From Motacilla alba alba (lineage: Eukaryota > Chordata > Aves > Passeriformes > Motacillidae), in NCBI RefSeq assembly GCF_015832195.1, contig NC_052034.1:5729501-5793500 (forward strand): a DNA stretch of 64,000 bases. Reading direction: 5' to 3'. Below are positions 1 to 11,000 of the stretch, in pieces (the stretch's first letter is position 1; each line of letters begins with the position of its first letter). The notes beneath the pieces were generated by a model. That model saw only the letters and a list, made by a program, of their open reading frames with translations. It searched no databases and was not told the origin of the DNA. The translations under genes and the position numbers were made by a program.

Positions 1-3000
1 CTCCCCCAACGTGCTCTGAGAAATTACAGAAACAAATAGCCCCAGAAGAAACATTTGCAGATAGGTCAGAGGTTCTACATTCGCTTTGGCTTTGTTTATA
101 TCCCATTTCCCATTTCCCATGCCCCGGGGCGACACGAGTGAGACAGAGGCGATGTGACAAGCCCTGCACCCTCCAGAGAGGGGAAGGCAGCACTTTGCCA
201 TCATTAGGACTCGCTCCCACTGCTCCTGCAGGAGCCCAAAGCCCTGGTTCCAGCACTGGCAGCTCTTTGAGCAGAAGCAACAGCAAATAGCCCATCCCAG
301 GGGAGCTATTCCCTGCATAAATAGCTGCATAAACAGCTCTGCAGTGGCACTCACAGGCTGGCTCTGGAGACTTTTATGTCTCCAGTTTCTAATGAGGACC
401 AGTTTAATTTTTTTTTAACATCCAGTCTCCCCAATAAAAGTCATCTCCAATGTGGAATTGGCTCGGAGGATTGCAGTTCCTTGATCATGAGTGCTTTCAA
501 GTGATGTGGCAGGGTGATCAACGTGAAGGTTGGATTAAGGTTTAGTCTGCAGCTTTTGGGAGTCATACAAGTCACTAATTACACATCCAGCCCTCAGCGC
601 AGCATTGGGGAACATCACAGAACTACTTCAGGGAAGATTCAAAGAGAAGTAACACAGTTTAGCACTAAAGCAAGAAAGGTCCTGTGACATTAAAAAGCAG
701 AATTTCCCTCCAAGCAGAGGTTTGTCTGTGCCTCCTGAGCTCTATTAAAACGCAGAGATGACAACTCCTGCATGTGCTGAAGAGCCCAGGCCAAGAGCTG
801 GGGTCTGCAGAAGTCACATTGTAACTGAATTTCCATTTGCCTTCCAAAACACGGTTCTGGGCTGTGGAAAGCCCAAGAAGTGCTAATATTTAATTTAGCT
901 AATATTTCATTTAGCTAAAGAGATCCCTCAGCTTCCCTGGGCAGGACCAAATGGAGCAGTGTCATTATTGCTGCTCAGGTATCAGGGCGAGATTAGATCT
1001 GCAATCAGGCACAGCTCAGCCCCACACCGCAGGCAGCAGGGCACAACCGATATTGGATTTGTGGAGGAATTTCTTTCATTTCACTTTGGATGTGTGACAC
1101 CAGGCCAGAGCAGCTGTGGAGTGCAGATATGACAGATGTGGCTTGAAAGAACCTGGGGAAAGTGCACAGCAGCCTGGGACTGCTTTGTACTGAAGAACAG
1201 AGATTCTCTGGGACACAAAAAGAAGTTAAAGCTGCTCGGCCCTGTCTGTTCTCCAGTCATGCCCAGCTGCCACTTAGAACAAGGAACAAACAGAGAAGAG
1301 AAATTGGGATTTTGAAGCCTGCAAGGTTCCTGGCTGTTAAGAGAATAAGCAGTGATTTGGACCCCACAACCAAGCCCAGATCCAGGGGGACAATGCAAGG
1401 TAGGCACCAGTTAATTGCATCATTTTCTTCCTGGTCATAAGTGTTCCTTTGCAGGACTGAAAGTGTTTTAATGAAATGCTGTTTGCATTCAAAAATAGGC
1501 TTTTAAGAGTAGTCTTGAAGACTTTCCCAAATTAAAAAAAAAAAAAAAACAAAAAAAAAAACCAAACCTTTTATAGTCTGTCTTGAAAACATTGATGATT
1601 TTCTGAAATTATTTTGGATGTCTCAAAGAAAGGTATCACAATGATCTCTGGTTTTAGCAACAGTCATTGCCTGACAAGGTCGCTTAAAAAAATCAACTGT
1701 GATTTCAATTTCATTCCAAAGGATTCACAGCTAAAATTTTCAATTAAAATTTTGAAAAAAATCCTCTCCCAGCAAACAGAAATGACAAATTAATTTGGGA
1801 AACGCTCTGAAACAAACTCCCCCCAAAAATATCTGCCAAGCTTTTATTTTAAGTTTCCTTTGTTTTCCAAAATTAGGTGTCGTCTTTCAATCAGCACCAC
1901 CCCGGAGGATGAGATTTGTGTTCACTACCCTGGCATGTGTAATGATGCCAGGATAATTCGCAGCAGATGTACATTTGGGGAGAAAATTATTTTCCTGAGA
2001 CTCTATTTGTGTGGGAGGATGAAGTATGGTTATAATGAAGGTGCTGTGGGAGCTGAATGACTTTGCATCTCAAGTACAGGTGCACTTGGGTGTAACTTAA
2101 ACATAGTTTGCAATCTCTCTAAATGGAGCATTTATAGCCAATTACACTTGTCATTCACCTTGCAAATACCTCTATCTAATTTAACAGCATATGCAGCAAG
2201 CAGAAAAATAAAGGATATTCTATTAGGTGCCAGCAGAATAGAGGTGGAGGTACCAGCTCTGGGTCTAACACACGTCTGGCAGAATTCTGAACTGAAACAG
2301 AATGGATTCAGAGCGTGGCCTCCAATGCCCTTCTTCTCCCTGCATCAGAATCCTCCTGTCAAGTGTAATTTCCTCCAGGAAGACATGTATCTAGCTGAGA
2401 TTTTCCAAAACCTGTCCAAGTGATTTGGACACTCACTTCTCATTAGTATTAATAGCAAATGAGCATGAGCATCTCCTCAGTGCCTTTGGAAATATCTGAC
2501 ACATTTTTATTTTGGTGGCTGTTAAATGACTCTTTGGGCAATCTGCACTAGAAATGACAAATTTCCCCTTTTTTTTCCTGCACTCTGATATTCCTAATGC
2601 CCATGAACCAAATGTCAAAATTTTCCCTCAAAAAGACAGCTGAGATGTGGTGAGAGGGAGGGCAGAGACAGACTTTTGCCATGTTTGGATTAAAGGACAA
2701 AGTTCACATTCCAAAACTGTCTCCTCCACAGAGGGCTGCAGAGACCAATTTTAGGATAACACCACATTCATTGTCATCTTTTTGTCACTGCCCTAGGCAG
2801 GGATGTCACTGCAATGGGAGCAGGGATGCAGAGGAGCTCCATGGCTCTGTGTCACAGGCTCTGAATCCCGGCAGGCCCTGGAGGACAGAACAGGAGGAAA
2901 GGAAAGGTGAATCTCTTTGGGAACACCTGGTCCATGCCCTGCAGCAGGGAACAGCTGCTCCTCTGAGATTTCCTCAATTTTTCACTGTTACACCTTAGGT

Positions 3001-4450
3001 CACATCCAGTTCCTCGTACTGTTCCCAGAGCTGGGACTTGAGGAACAGCAAATCAATTTTTAAACTGACAACAGGTTATATTCTCTCCTTTCTCCACCAA
3101 ACTGAGGAAGCAGAAAGAGGCTTGTAAGAGATTTAATTTCTGTTATACCCAGCTCCAGCTTTTCACCTCCACACAAGGCAGAAGGAAGCCTTGCAAGCCA
3201 CTTCTCCAACCAAAACAATGCAAATCCCTTCAGACTGGACCATGGAGCTTTTCCTTTCCAAGCCCTTCCTAAAGTCAGACTTACCAACAAACATAAATGC
3301 AAATAAGTGACTAATATTGAGTTCTACAAATCCATTTTACGTGGCTTCTTGATCTGTTCTTTAACTGACATGCCTTCCCTTTTTGCCAAATGTATTTTGT
3401 GTATTTATGTCTGTTTCCTATAATCTTTTCCATTTCTCTTATCGCTTGTATTTTAATAAAGCCACATGTACAGATTCAGTATCTTCTTTAGCAGCCAGAG
3501 AAGGAGATATATTTGTTCATTGGGGTTATTAAAATTCTAAATATCTCCCTCCTTTTATTTGATTTTAGTGAGATTCCAGACATTTTCTCAATACCAAGAA
3601 GATTGGATTCATTGGAATATGACTCTGACAGAAGTCTTGCAAGGAAACTTTAATTTTAGATCAAACTCCATTAACTTAAGATATCCCTAGAAGATGTGGA
3701 CGAGGTGAACTTTTTTATGAACTATCTTCAACCCTAGTTTAAGATGAAGCTACATTTGGTTTTTTGCTTCTTAACACTGAGGTAAAACCCTAAAAGCAAA
3801 ACTTGAGACCATTATTTTGATTTCATATATATATCTTAATTCCTGACAGAACTCCTGATGGCCGCTTTGCTTAAGCAAGGACAGACTTAAACATTTAAAT
3901 CTGACTTTTGGGGTGTTATCTTCCTGGTACTAGTGGAATAAACTACTTAAAACAGAGTTCTGCTTTCCTGGGGCCTCTCTGCTGCTCTGTCACTGCTGCC
4001 TTTTACATAGAGAGCACATTATGTTAAGAGGCTCAGCTCAGCAATTCCAGTATTTGCTACCAAGAGAGACTCCAACAGTGATTTCTCCCTGATCCTTTGC
4101 AGAGCAGCAGGGATCTGTCTCCTGGTTTTCCCTCAGTGAACTCAGTGTCCTGTGGTTTTATGGATAAACTGGATTTATTGTTCTACTCACAGCTGTTTGA
4201 AGGTACATCCGGCCAAAGGGGGAGCTGGAGGAGTTTATTCCAACAAGACTCTAAAACACAAAGTAATTTTGATTATTCCCCTTGCAAACCTTCCCACTCA
4301 CAATAAGATCAGTGGATTCACATTGCAATTTCAGTGGAACAAAGTGCTTGCAGGGAATATTTAGGAGCAATGACCAAAATCGGGGCCTGATAGGCCACTT
4401 GAAACTTTCTTATCCCTTCTTAATGCCATCTCAAAGCTGTTAGCCACAAA
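1..4450. other. Intergenic DNA, no gene recognised
   Basis: No open frame here is longer than about 110 codons, and none has a recognisable domain or flanking splice sites with conserved coding content. The stretch is AT-rich and mostly unique. It includes a poly-A run at about 1533-1561, interrupted by one C, that may be a decayed retroposon tail. CCT6B and ZNF830, which lie upstream of LIG3 in human, were looked for by eye and not seen. Confidence 0.6.
1533..1561. repeat. Poly-A tract
   Basis: About 29 bases of A broken by a single C. It could be a retroposon tail or simple slippage. No element body was recognised on its 5' side. Confidence 0.8.
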
Positions 4451-4464
4451 AAAAGATGACAAGA

Positions 4465-4710
4465 TCAAACTGAAAGAGGGTAGATTATAGTACATATTGG
4501 GAATAAATTGTTCCCTGTGAGGCTGGGGAGGCCCTGGCACAGGGTGCCTACAGAAGCTGTGGCTGCCCCATCCCTGGAAGCGTTCCAGGCTGGGTTGGAC
4601 GGGGCTTGGAGCTACCTGGGAGTGTGGAAGGTGTCCCTGCTCATGGCAGGGGGTAGAACTGCATGAGCTTTAAGGTCCTTTCCAACCCAAACCATTCTGT
4701 GATTCTATGA
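4465..4710 (+). mobile_element. CR1 LINE fragment (3' end, sense)
   Basis: The segment reads like the 3' end of an avian CR1 retrotransposon. It has the 'ggcacagg', 'ccccatccctgg', 'ggttggacggggcttggag' and 'tttaaggtcctttccaaccc' blocks and ends in the CR1 terminal repeat ATTCTGTG ATTCTATG. Only the last 250 bp or so are present, as expected of a 5'-truncated dead copy. Confidence 0.9.
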
Positions 4711-6235
4711 AGAAGCAAGGTTCAACTTTCCACCAATTCCTTTGGAGCCACATTAGAGAATCAGCAGAATTAATGCTCCGGGCTGCAGAGTCATCTCCTG
4801 CTCAAGAGGAGGAGAGCTGGCACTAACAGCTTTGCTGCTGTCGTTCCCAGGCCTCTCCAAAACAACCAAACAGCAGTTGTGTGTGTTTCTCAGAGAGGAA
4901 ATTTATCTAAAACTCCCCATTTCTCGTGGCAGCCTTCTGCCACCTGCCTGTGCTCGCTGCATCTCTCACTGCCGGGCCATCAATCTCCAGTCCCTGCACC
5001 ACTCTGCAGAGGGGCAGCCTCCTACTCCCCTCCTGTCCCTGCTGCCATCCAAACCCCCTGCAGGCTGAAAGGAGCCAGGAGCAATTCATCTCACCCTCAC
5101 TGAGGCCTCCGAAACGTTTCTCTGCTGACTGAGGGCTCTGCCTTTAGTCATCTGCTAAAATGAGTTCAGCTCATTGAGCTGGCTTTTAGACAGAGTTAGG
5201 GCAGCAGATCCCACCACTGCCCGGTTGCTCAGCTGCCTTATTTATTATATATTATTTATTATATATTATTATTTATTATATACGTTTTTAACCTGGTCAT
5301 GATGTGCTGCAGTGTCAGCCCTTGCCTCTCCATCCCTTTCACCAGGATCACAATGAATGGATCTCACCATGGTGCCATGAACTCTGTGCTCCCAGCAAGC
5401 TCTCTCCGAACACTGCACACCACAGCATCTTACACCTCATCTTGACCTGGGTTTCGTTTTCTTCCCCTCTAAAATCCCAGTGTTCATACAAACTGTTGCA
5501 CCCAGTCACTGCTGGTTCTGTAAATCATTTCTCAAAGCAATCTGAACTACTAAAAATCAAATCACATTAAACTCACGTATTAAAATTTTAATCTAAGTCG
5601 GCATGGTCTTGGAGCTGAATGCACTCAGGCAAAAATCTGGAGAGTGGTGGTCTGGGTGTCTGCCACATAAAGTCCATAGCAGGAAGACCTCTCTGAATCC
5701 TTCTGCAATTCCTCCTCTGTGACTCAAAGCTCCCAGCTGGATTTGGTTGGGGGAGCTTGTTTCTCTCTTTGGTTTTGGGGCTTCCTCCACTTCTGGGCCG
5801 TGAGGGACAGGAAGGTGCATTTCCATCCTGAGATCACGGATTGAATGAAAGCATTGTCTGAGAGTAAATATTGCAATGTAAAATATTGCAAATGAATGCA
5901 GAGTGTCTGTTCACAGCCAGATCCCAGTTGATCAGAACTGCCTGTCAGATTTCATCCCAGTTTTGTGACCAGGCACAATGGTTACACTCACTCCCAGCTC
6001 CAAACAGTGTGGTTTGTTTGATGTGCTGGGAAGAAGAGAAGACTGTCTGTAGCTTGCTTTGCAACTAGCTGGAGGCCAGCAAAAAGACAGATATGTGACT
6101 GGGGAAGCAAATTCTGTACCTTATGTCTCATCCTCTGCCTTTGAGGTACAGCAAAGCAGGTCAGAGACTTGGCCATGTCAACCCACCCAGCATCCTTTCC
6201 ATGGATGAAGGCAGGAATCTGGTGGAGATGTGTGC
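4711..6235. other. Intergenic DNA, no gene recognised
   Basis: Apart from the AT-rich repeat near 5.25 kb, this is unique sequence. It has only short unrelated open frames and no exon with convincing splice sites. Confidence 0.5.
5238..5283. repeat. AT-rich simple repeat (TATTTATTATA-type)
   Basis: Tandem variants of ttattatatatta cover about 46 bp and contain only A and T. The run is low complexity with no coding or RNA signal. Confidence 0.85.
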
Positions 6236-6239
6236 TGCA

Positions 6240-7026
6240 TCCATTCCAGCCTCCCCAGCAGCCTCCTGGCACAGCACAACAGCACTTCCATCAGAGGAAC
6301 ACGGGTGGCTGCCACCAGCAGAGAGCCAACAGCTGGACTGCAGGCGTGTGTTACCTGCACTGGGATGAAGGGCTGTTCTCAGGAGCCTGGGGTGCTGCAG
6401 CAGCACCTCAAACCCACACAAACACAGTGCAGAGGACAATTTCAGGAGGTTATAGGGCAGCACTTCAGGCCTGTGCAGGTACCCAGGGGACACGGCAGCA
6501 TCTCGAACCTGCACCAACATGGCACAGCACTCCTGAAGGGGCAGCTTCACGAGGCTGGGGATAACGCAGTGGCTCAGTGCACAAACACAGCGTTAGAACT
6601 CTTGGAGGGACCACTTCTACGGCCAGGTGATCCAACAGCACCTCAAAGCTGTTAGTGAGCACTCTTGGCAAGCCAGTGTGGTGCAGCCAGGAACAGGGCA
6701 CCCCTCACACCTGCCTCAGCTTGGTGCAGCGCTCTGGAAAAGCCAACTTTGAGAGGCCGGGAATGCAACATCACCTCAGGGCAGGGCACACTGCTGCAGG
6801 AGTCACCCCTGCGGTGGGGACCAACCATCGTCTCAGGGCATGGACCGGGGACTGCCTGAGGGCACAGACCCTCTATCGCCCCAGGCACTGTCCCGGTGCC
6901 AGCTCAGGGCACAGCTCCTCCATCGCCTCACGGAGGGGAACTCTCCATTGTCCCAGGGCAAGGACCCGGTGCCATCTCTGGTCCCGGTCCCAGTCCCGCC
7001 CCAGGGAACAGCCTCGGGGCAGGGAA
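6240..7026. repeat. Decayed minisatellite arm upstream of LIG3
   Basis: Motifs of the form 'cagcacctca', 'cagcacttca', 'cagcatctcg' and 'catcacctcaggg' recur irregularly every 40-70 bp. They are often preceded by 'gaggctgggg' or 'gaggttatag'. The core matches the 'gtgccgcctcagggcacggac' core of the perfect array that follows, so I read this as an older, diverged part of the same array. Long open frames here exist in several frames and both strands, as expected of a stop-poor repeat, and are not genes. Confidence 0.5.
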
Positions 7027-7325
7027 CCGGTGCCACCTCAGGGCACGGACCCTCCCTTGGCCCAGTTGCTGTCCCGGTGCCGCCTCAGGGCACGGACCCG
7101 CCCCGGCCCCGGGCGCGCTCCCGGTGCCGCCTCAGGGCACGGACCCACCCCGGCCCCGGGCGCGCTCCCGGTGCCGCCTCAGAGCACGGACCCGCTCCGA
7201 GCCCGGGCGCGCTCCCGGTGCCGCCTCAGGGCACGGACCCACCCCGGCCCCGGGCGCGCTCCCGGTGCCGCCTCAGAGCACGGACCCGCTCCGGGCCCGG
7301 GCGCGCGCCCGGTGCCGCCTCAGCC
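7027..7325. repeat. 47-bp GC-rich minisatellite at the LIG3 promoter
   Basis: The landmark 'cgcctcag' (or 'cacctcag') begins at 7034, 7081, 7128, 7175, 7222, 7269 and 7316, exactly 47 bp apart. Each unit carries several CpGs. The array forms the upstream shoulder of the LIG3 CpG island and ends about 120-250 bp before the likely first exon. Confidence 0.95.
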
Positions 7326-7449
7326 GCGCCCGAGGCGGGAAAACGCTCCCGGCGCGTGCTCGGGGCGGGGCTAGATGGCCCGATGGGGCGTGGTCTGCGC
7401 GCGCCCGCCCCCACCGCCGCCGTTCGGGCAGGAAGGGGCGGGGCCCGGT

Positions 7450-7582
7450 GCTCTACGGAAGCCGCGCTGGCGCGCTCGTGTCCCGGCGGCGGCTGAGGCG
7501 GCGGCCCCGGCCTGAGGGGCTGCGGGGGTCCCGGGGGTCCCGACGGGGCGGGGAACGGGATGGCGGCACCGTGAGGAGCTCG
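7450..7582 (+). other. LIG3: LIG3 exon 1 (5' UTR, left end approximate)
   Basis: The donor 'ctcg|gtgagc' at 7582/7583 lies in the CpG island. The next acceptor is 'cgctcgcag' ending at 7819, so exon 2 starts at 7820, 19 nt before the LIG3 start codon. The left boundary is a guess. The exon carries a four-codon upstream ORF at 7560-7574 (Met-Ala-Ala-Pro-stop). Confidence 0.55.
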
Positions 7583-7838
7583 GTGAGCGGCGGAGGGGCG
7601 GCCTGGGCCCTGCGGCGGCGGGGGGAGCCGGTGGTCGGGCCGGGGCGGGCAGGGCGGGAAAGCGGCCTCGGGGCGAGGCTGGGGCGGGAGCGAGGAGGGG
7701 CCGTGAGGGCTCGGGGTGCGGGGCGGTGGAGGCCGCTGCGGAGCGGGGGCTGAGGGCTGGGGCCGCCGAGGGGGTCCCGGCGGGCAGAGGGTGCTCAGTG
7801 TCCCCTGTGTCGCTCGCAGCAGCCTCAGGCCGGACTGG

Positions 7839-8096
7839 ATGCCCGCGGGCGGCCGGACGCTGTCACACGCTGCCCGCGCTCTCGGCAGGGGCACGGCGCT
7901 GCTCTGCCTTCGCCCGCAGCTGCCCTTGCCCAGACCGTTCCGCCGCTCTGCCGCAGCGAGCCCCGGGTGCCGGTGCCGGCTGCTGTTCCAGCCTGTCCCC
8001 GTGCCATCCCCGCAGCCCCGCGGCGCTGCCGGCGCGGGTCCCCTGTGCCTGCCGGTGGGCGGCTGGCTGCGCTCGGCCTGCGCGGCGGCCGGGGAC
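7839..8096 (+). other. LIG3: LIG3 mitochondrial targeting leader (residues 1-86)
   Basis: The leader is rich in Arg, Ala, Leu, Ser and Pro with no acidic residue until just before Met87, as expected for a matrix-targeting presequence. It is 86 codons long, close to the 87 in human. Its start codon is in weak context (T at -3, C at +4). Met87 at 8097-8099 is in strong context (G at -3, G at +4) and begins the conserved zinc-finger form. I see no other ATG in any frame between the two, which fits leaky scanning to make mitochondrial and nuclear enzymes from one mRNA. Confidence 0.85.
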
Positions 8097-11000
8097 ATGG
8101 CGGAGCAGCGGTACTGCGTGGACTATGCCAAGCGAGGCACCGCCGGCTGCAAGAAGTGCAAGGAGAAGATCGTGAAGGGCATGGTGCGCATTGGGAAGAT
8201 CGTTCCCAATCCTTTCACCGAGTCCGGGGGGGACATGAAGGAGTGGTACCATGTCAAGTGCATCTTTGAGAAGCTGGACAAGGCCCGGGCCACCACAAAG
8301 AAAATTGAAGATATCACAGACTTGGAGGGATGGGAAGAGCTGCAGGATGAGGAGAAAGAAACAATCAACAAGTACATTTCAGGTAAGGCACGAGGCAGTG
8401 CTAGGGTCACTTCTCTCTTATTTTCAAGTTATGCCAGAGGTTGTCACCCAGCTGTGCCTTTGCCATGAAATCCTCGTGGTTTTATTTGTGTGGCTCAGGG
8501 ACAAAGTGTGTGGTGCTGCTCCAATCCCTGCCTCAGCCCTGTAGGAAAGGGAAGAAATGGTCACTTCTACAGTGACACTCCTCGATTCATTTGTCACAAC
8601 TGATGGTGGACAAGGCCTAGGTGATTTAATTCATGGGCAGATAAAACCCATGAGGAAGCATCAGTTATTTTCCATTTCTGCTTTTTTCTGTGATCTTTAC
8701 TAAATTACATATTGTTCTAGCTTTTGTTATCTGATAAACATCTGGGGGTTTTTTCTTCCCCAATTCCCATTTCTTTTAAGGCTTTTTGCTTTGTAAGCTA
8801 TATAATATGGGGAGGGGTGTATGAGATTATTCCTGACTGCCTCTTTGAACGTTTCTGCTTTCCAGAAGCCAATTCCAAGACTGGAGGTACCCCGAAGAAG
8901 AAGGTGATAGTGCAGGCAAAACTCACTGCCACAGGACAGCTGACCACAAAAGATCCACCAAAGAAATTCTCTGGATTCTCTGGTAAGAATTAAGAAACTG
9001 GTTCTGGGAAATCAATTTCTTTTAATCTCAACATCAAGAGGTGTTTTAGCTTGGCTCAGATTGGTAGGTTTTTATCTGCAGATGATTTAGGGGTGTTTAA
9101 TTCTGGTTTGTCAGAAGCTGTCACTGCTTGAAAGGTGTTTGGATTTCCAGTTTTCCCAAGGAGACAAAGGCTCTGCCATGACCCACACTGTCAGGCTGAC
9201 TCCATCCCTACATCCATGGGCTCATTGCAGCCAAACCGAAGGTGTGTAGGCTTCAGTTATCCCATGTGGAGCTCAAAATCTGGAAAAAACATCTGAGGGA
9301 TTCTCAGTTGTGTTCATGGAAAGGAAAACTTGTCCTGAGGAGCAGCTGCCAGCAGGACAGTCCATCTGTGAGCTCTGACTGGCCTGGCACACACCTGGAG
9401 CTCTGTGCCCAGAGCCACAACACAGCCAAAGACATCAGCTCCTGTAGGGGATTGGTGTTGGGAGACAAAAGGGATGGGGATGTATCCCCAGGTTAAAAAT
9501 TACCTCAGGGAAATGTCTTGCTTTGAAGGGCAAAAGCCTACAAAGTAGGAAAAAAATTGATAAAGCAGAGGCATCTGGAAGGAGAAATTAATTTCACCAT
9601 GGTTTAGTCATATTTTTCTGGTAGAATTAAGATCGAGGAAATGCTGGTGTAATGTGAAGGGTAAAAACAGTTGGAAGGTTTTGAGAAAAGTCATCAATTT
9701 TAGCTCTGAAGCTTTGCCAGCACACTGGGATTGTTCCCAGCTTGCCAGGCAGAGGTAACTTCAGCATTTGCTCCGTGTTGTTACAAAAACAGCTTGTGTT
9801 TGATGTGTCTGATGCAGCCAAGCCAAAGAATTCAGAAGATGCTGCTGCGAACTGTGCCCAGAAGCTCAGCCTGTCTGCAGCCAGGTGTGACCCCCAGCAC
9901 AAGGACTGCCTGCTGCGCGAGTTCCGCAAGCTCTGCGCCATGGTGGCTGAGAAGCCGAGCTACAACGTGAAAACCCAGATCATCCAGGACTTCCTCAGGA
10001 AGGGATCTGCAGGAGGTATGGCTCCTTCATAGCTGGGAATTCTCAGCTCTCTCAGAATCAGCTGCAAAGGCTGGTCTCAAAAGGGAAGGGGAAATTCAAA
10101 TCTGATTGTTGTGTGTGGTCCCAGCCTTGTGCTGGGGTGATTTCTGAGCTTTGCTTTTCAAAAGTGAGCTCTACAAATACCAAATTCAGACAAAAATGTC
10201 TCACTCAGGTGTTGTAGATGCCAAATTTAGAGACAAATTGTGGCTATTTTCCCTATGAATTCCAAGCCCCAGCTGTGGGTTTTATCCCCAGGATTATGCA
10301 AATGGACACAACCAACCAGAGCCTGGACATGAAATAAATCCTCGCTGTTATAATGGGTTTTGTTTTTTGGTTTGTTTTCCAGATGGTTTTCATGGTGATG
10401 TATACCTGACCATTAAGATGCTGTTACCGGGTGTCATTAAAATAGTTTACAACTTGAATGATAAGCAGATTGTAAAGCTGTTCAGCAGGATTTTTAACTG
10501 CAACCAGGAAGAAATGATCCGGGACCTGGAGCAGGTGAGTGCAGACAGCGGCTCTCTTAATTTCTGCTGTTCAGCTCTTTGCTTATGGAAATTCTGTAAT
10601 GGTTTAGGTTTTTTACTCCTTAGCTTGACTGTTAGGATGGGAGCTGGTGATTTATTTTGGTTTTCCTTGGCTTTAGCAGTTTTCATAGCATTTTCTGCCA
10701 TCTGGAACCTGTAGAAAATCATGTTTGAATGGAGAGCAGGATAAGAATTTACCTGGCAAAGCTTTGGAAAGCAAGACTAAAATTATCTGGGCGAGGTGGG
10801 CAGCATCTGTTTGTCTAAACTGCTTTATCTGGCACTTTGCTACAGAACTGAGTTTAATATAACTCTTTTTGTACCATCACATATCAAAACCTGGGATTCA
10901 ATTAACAGACCTGTCACTGGCAGCTGCAGTTGGTTAATACAATTAAGCTGCTACAATTCAGGTGCTCAGTGGTGCATTGAGTCCCTGTGCACGGGAGCTG

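Larger units (their letters stand above)
6950..7800 (+). promoter_or_regulatory. LIG3: LIG3 CpG-island promoter
   Basis: The segment is extremely GC- and CpG-rich with GC-box-like ggggcgggg strings (about 7365-7371, 7436-7442 and 7545-7552) and no TATA box. It ends in a splice donor at 7583 that fits a noncoding first exon. This is the usual housekeeping promoter type for a repair gene. The transcription start is not resolvable from sequence alone. Confidence 0.8.

Noticed and set aside
6655..7753. Open frames of 218-285 codons with GTDP/PPRARSRC repeats
   Set aside because: They are translations of the 47-bp GC-rich array and CpG island in overlapping frames; low stop density is due to GC content.
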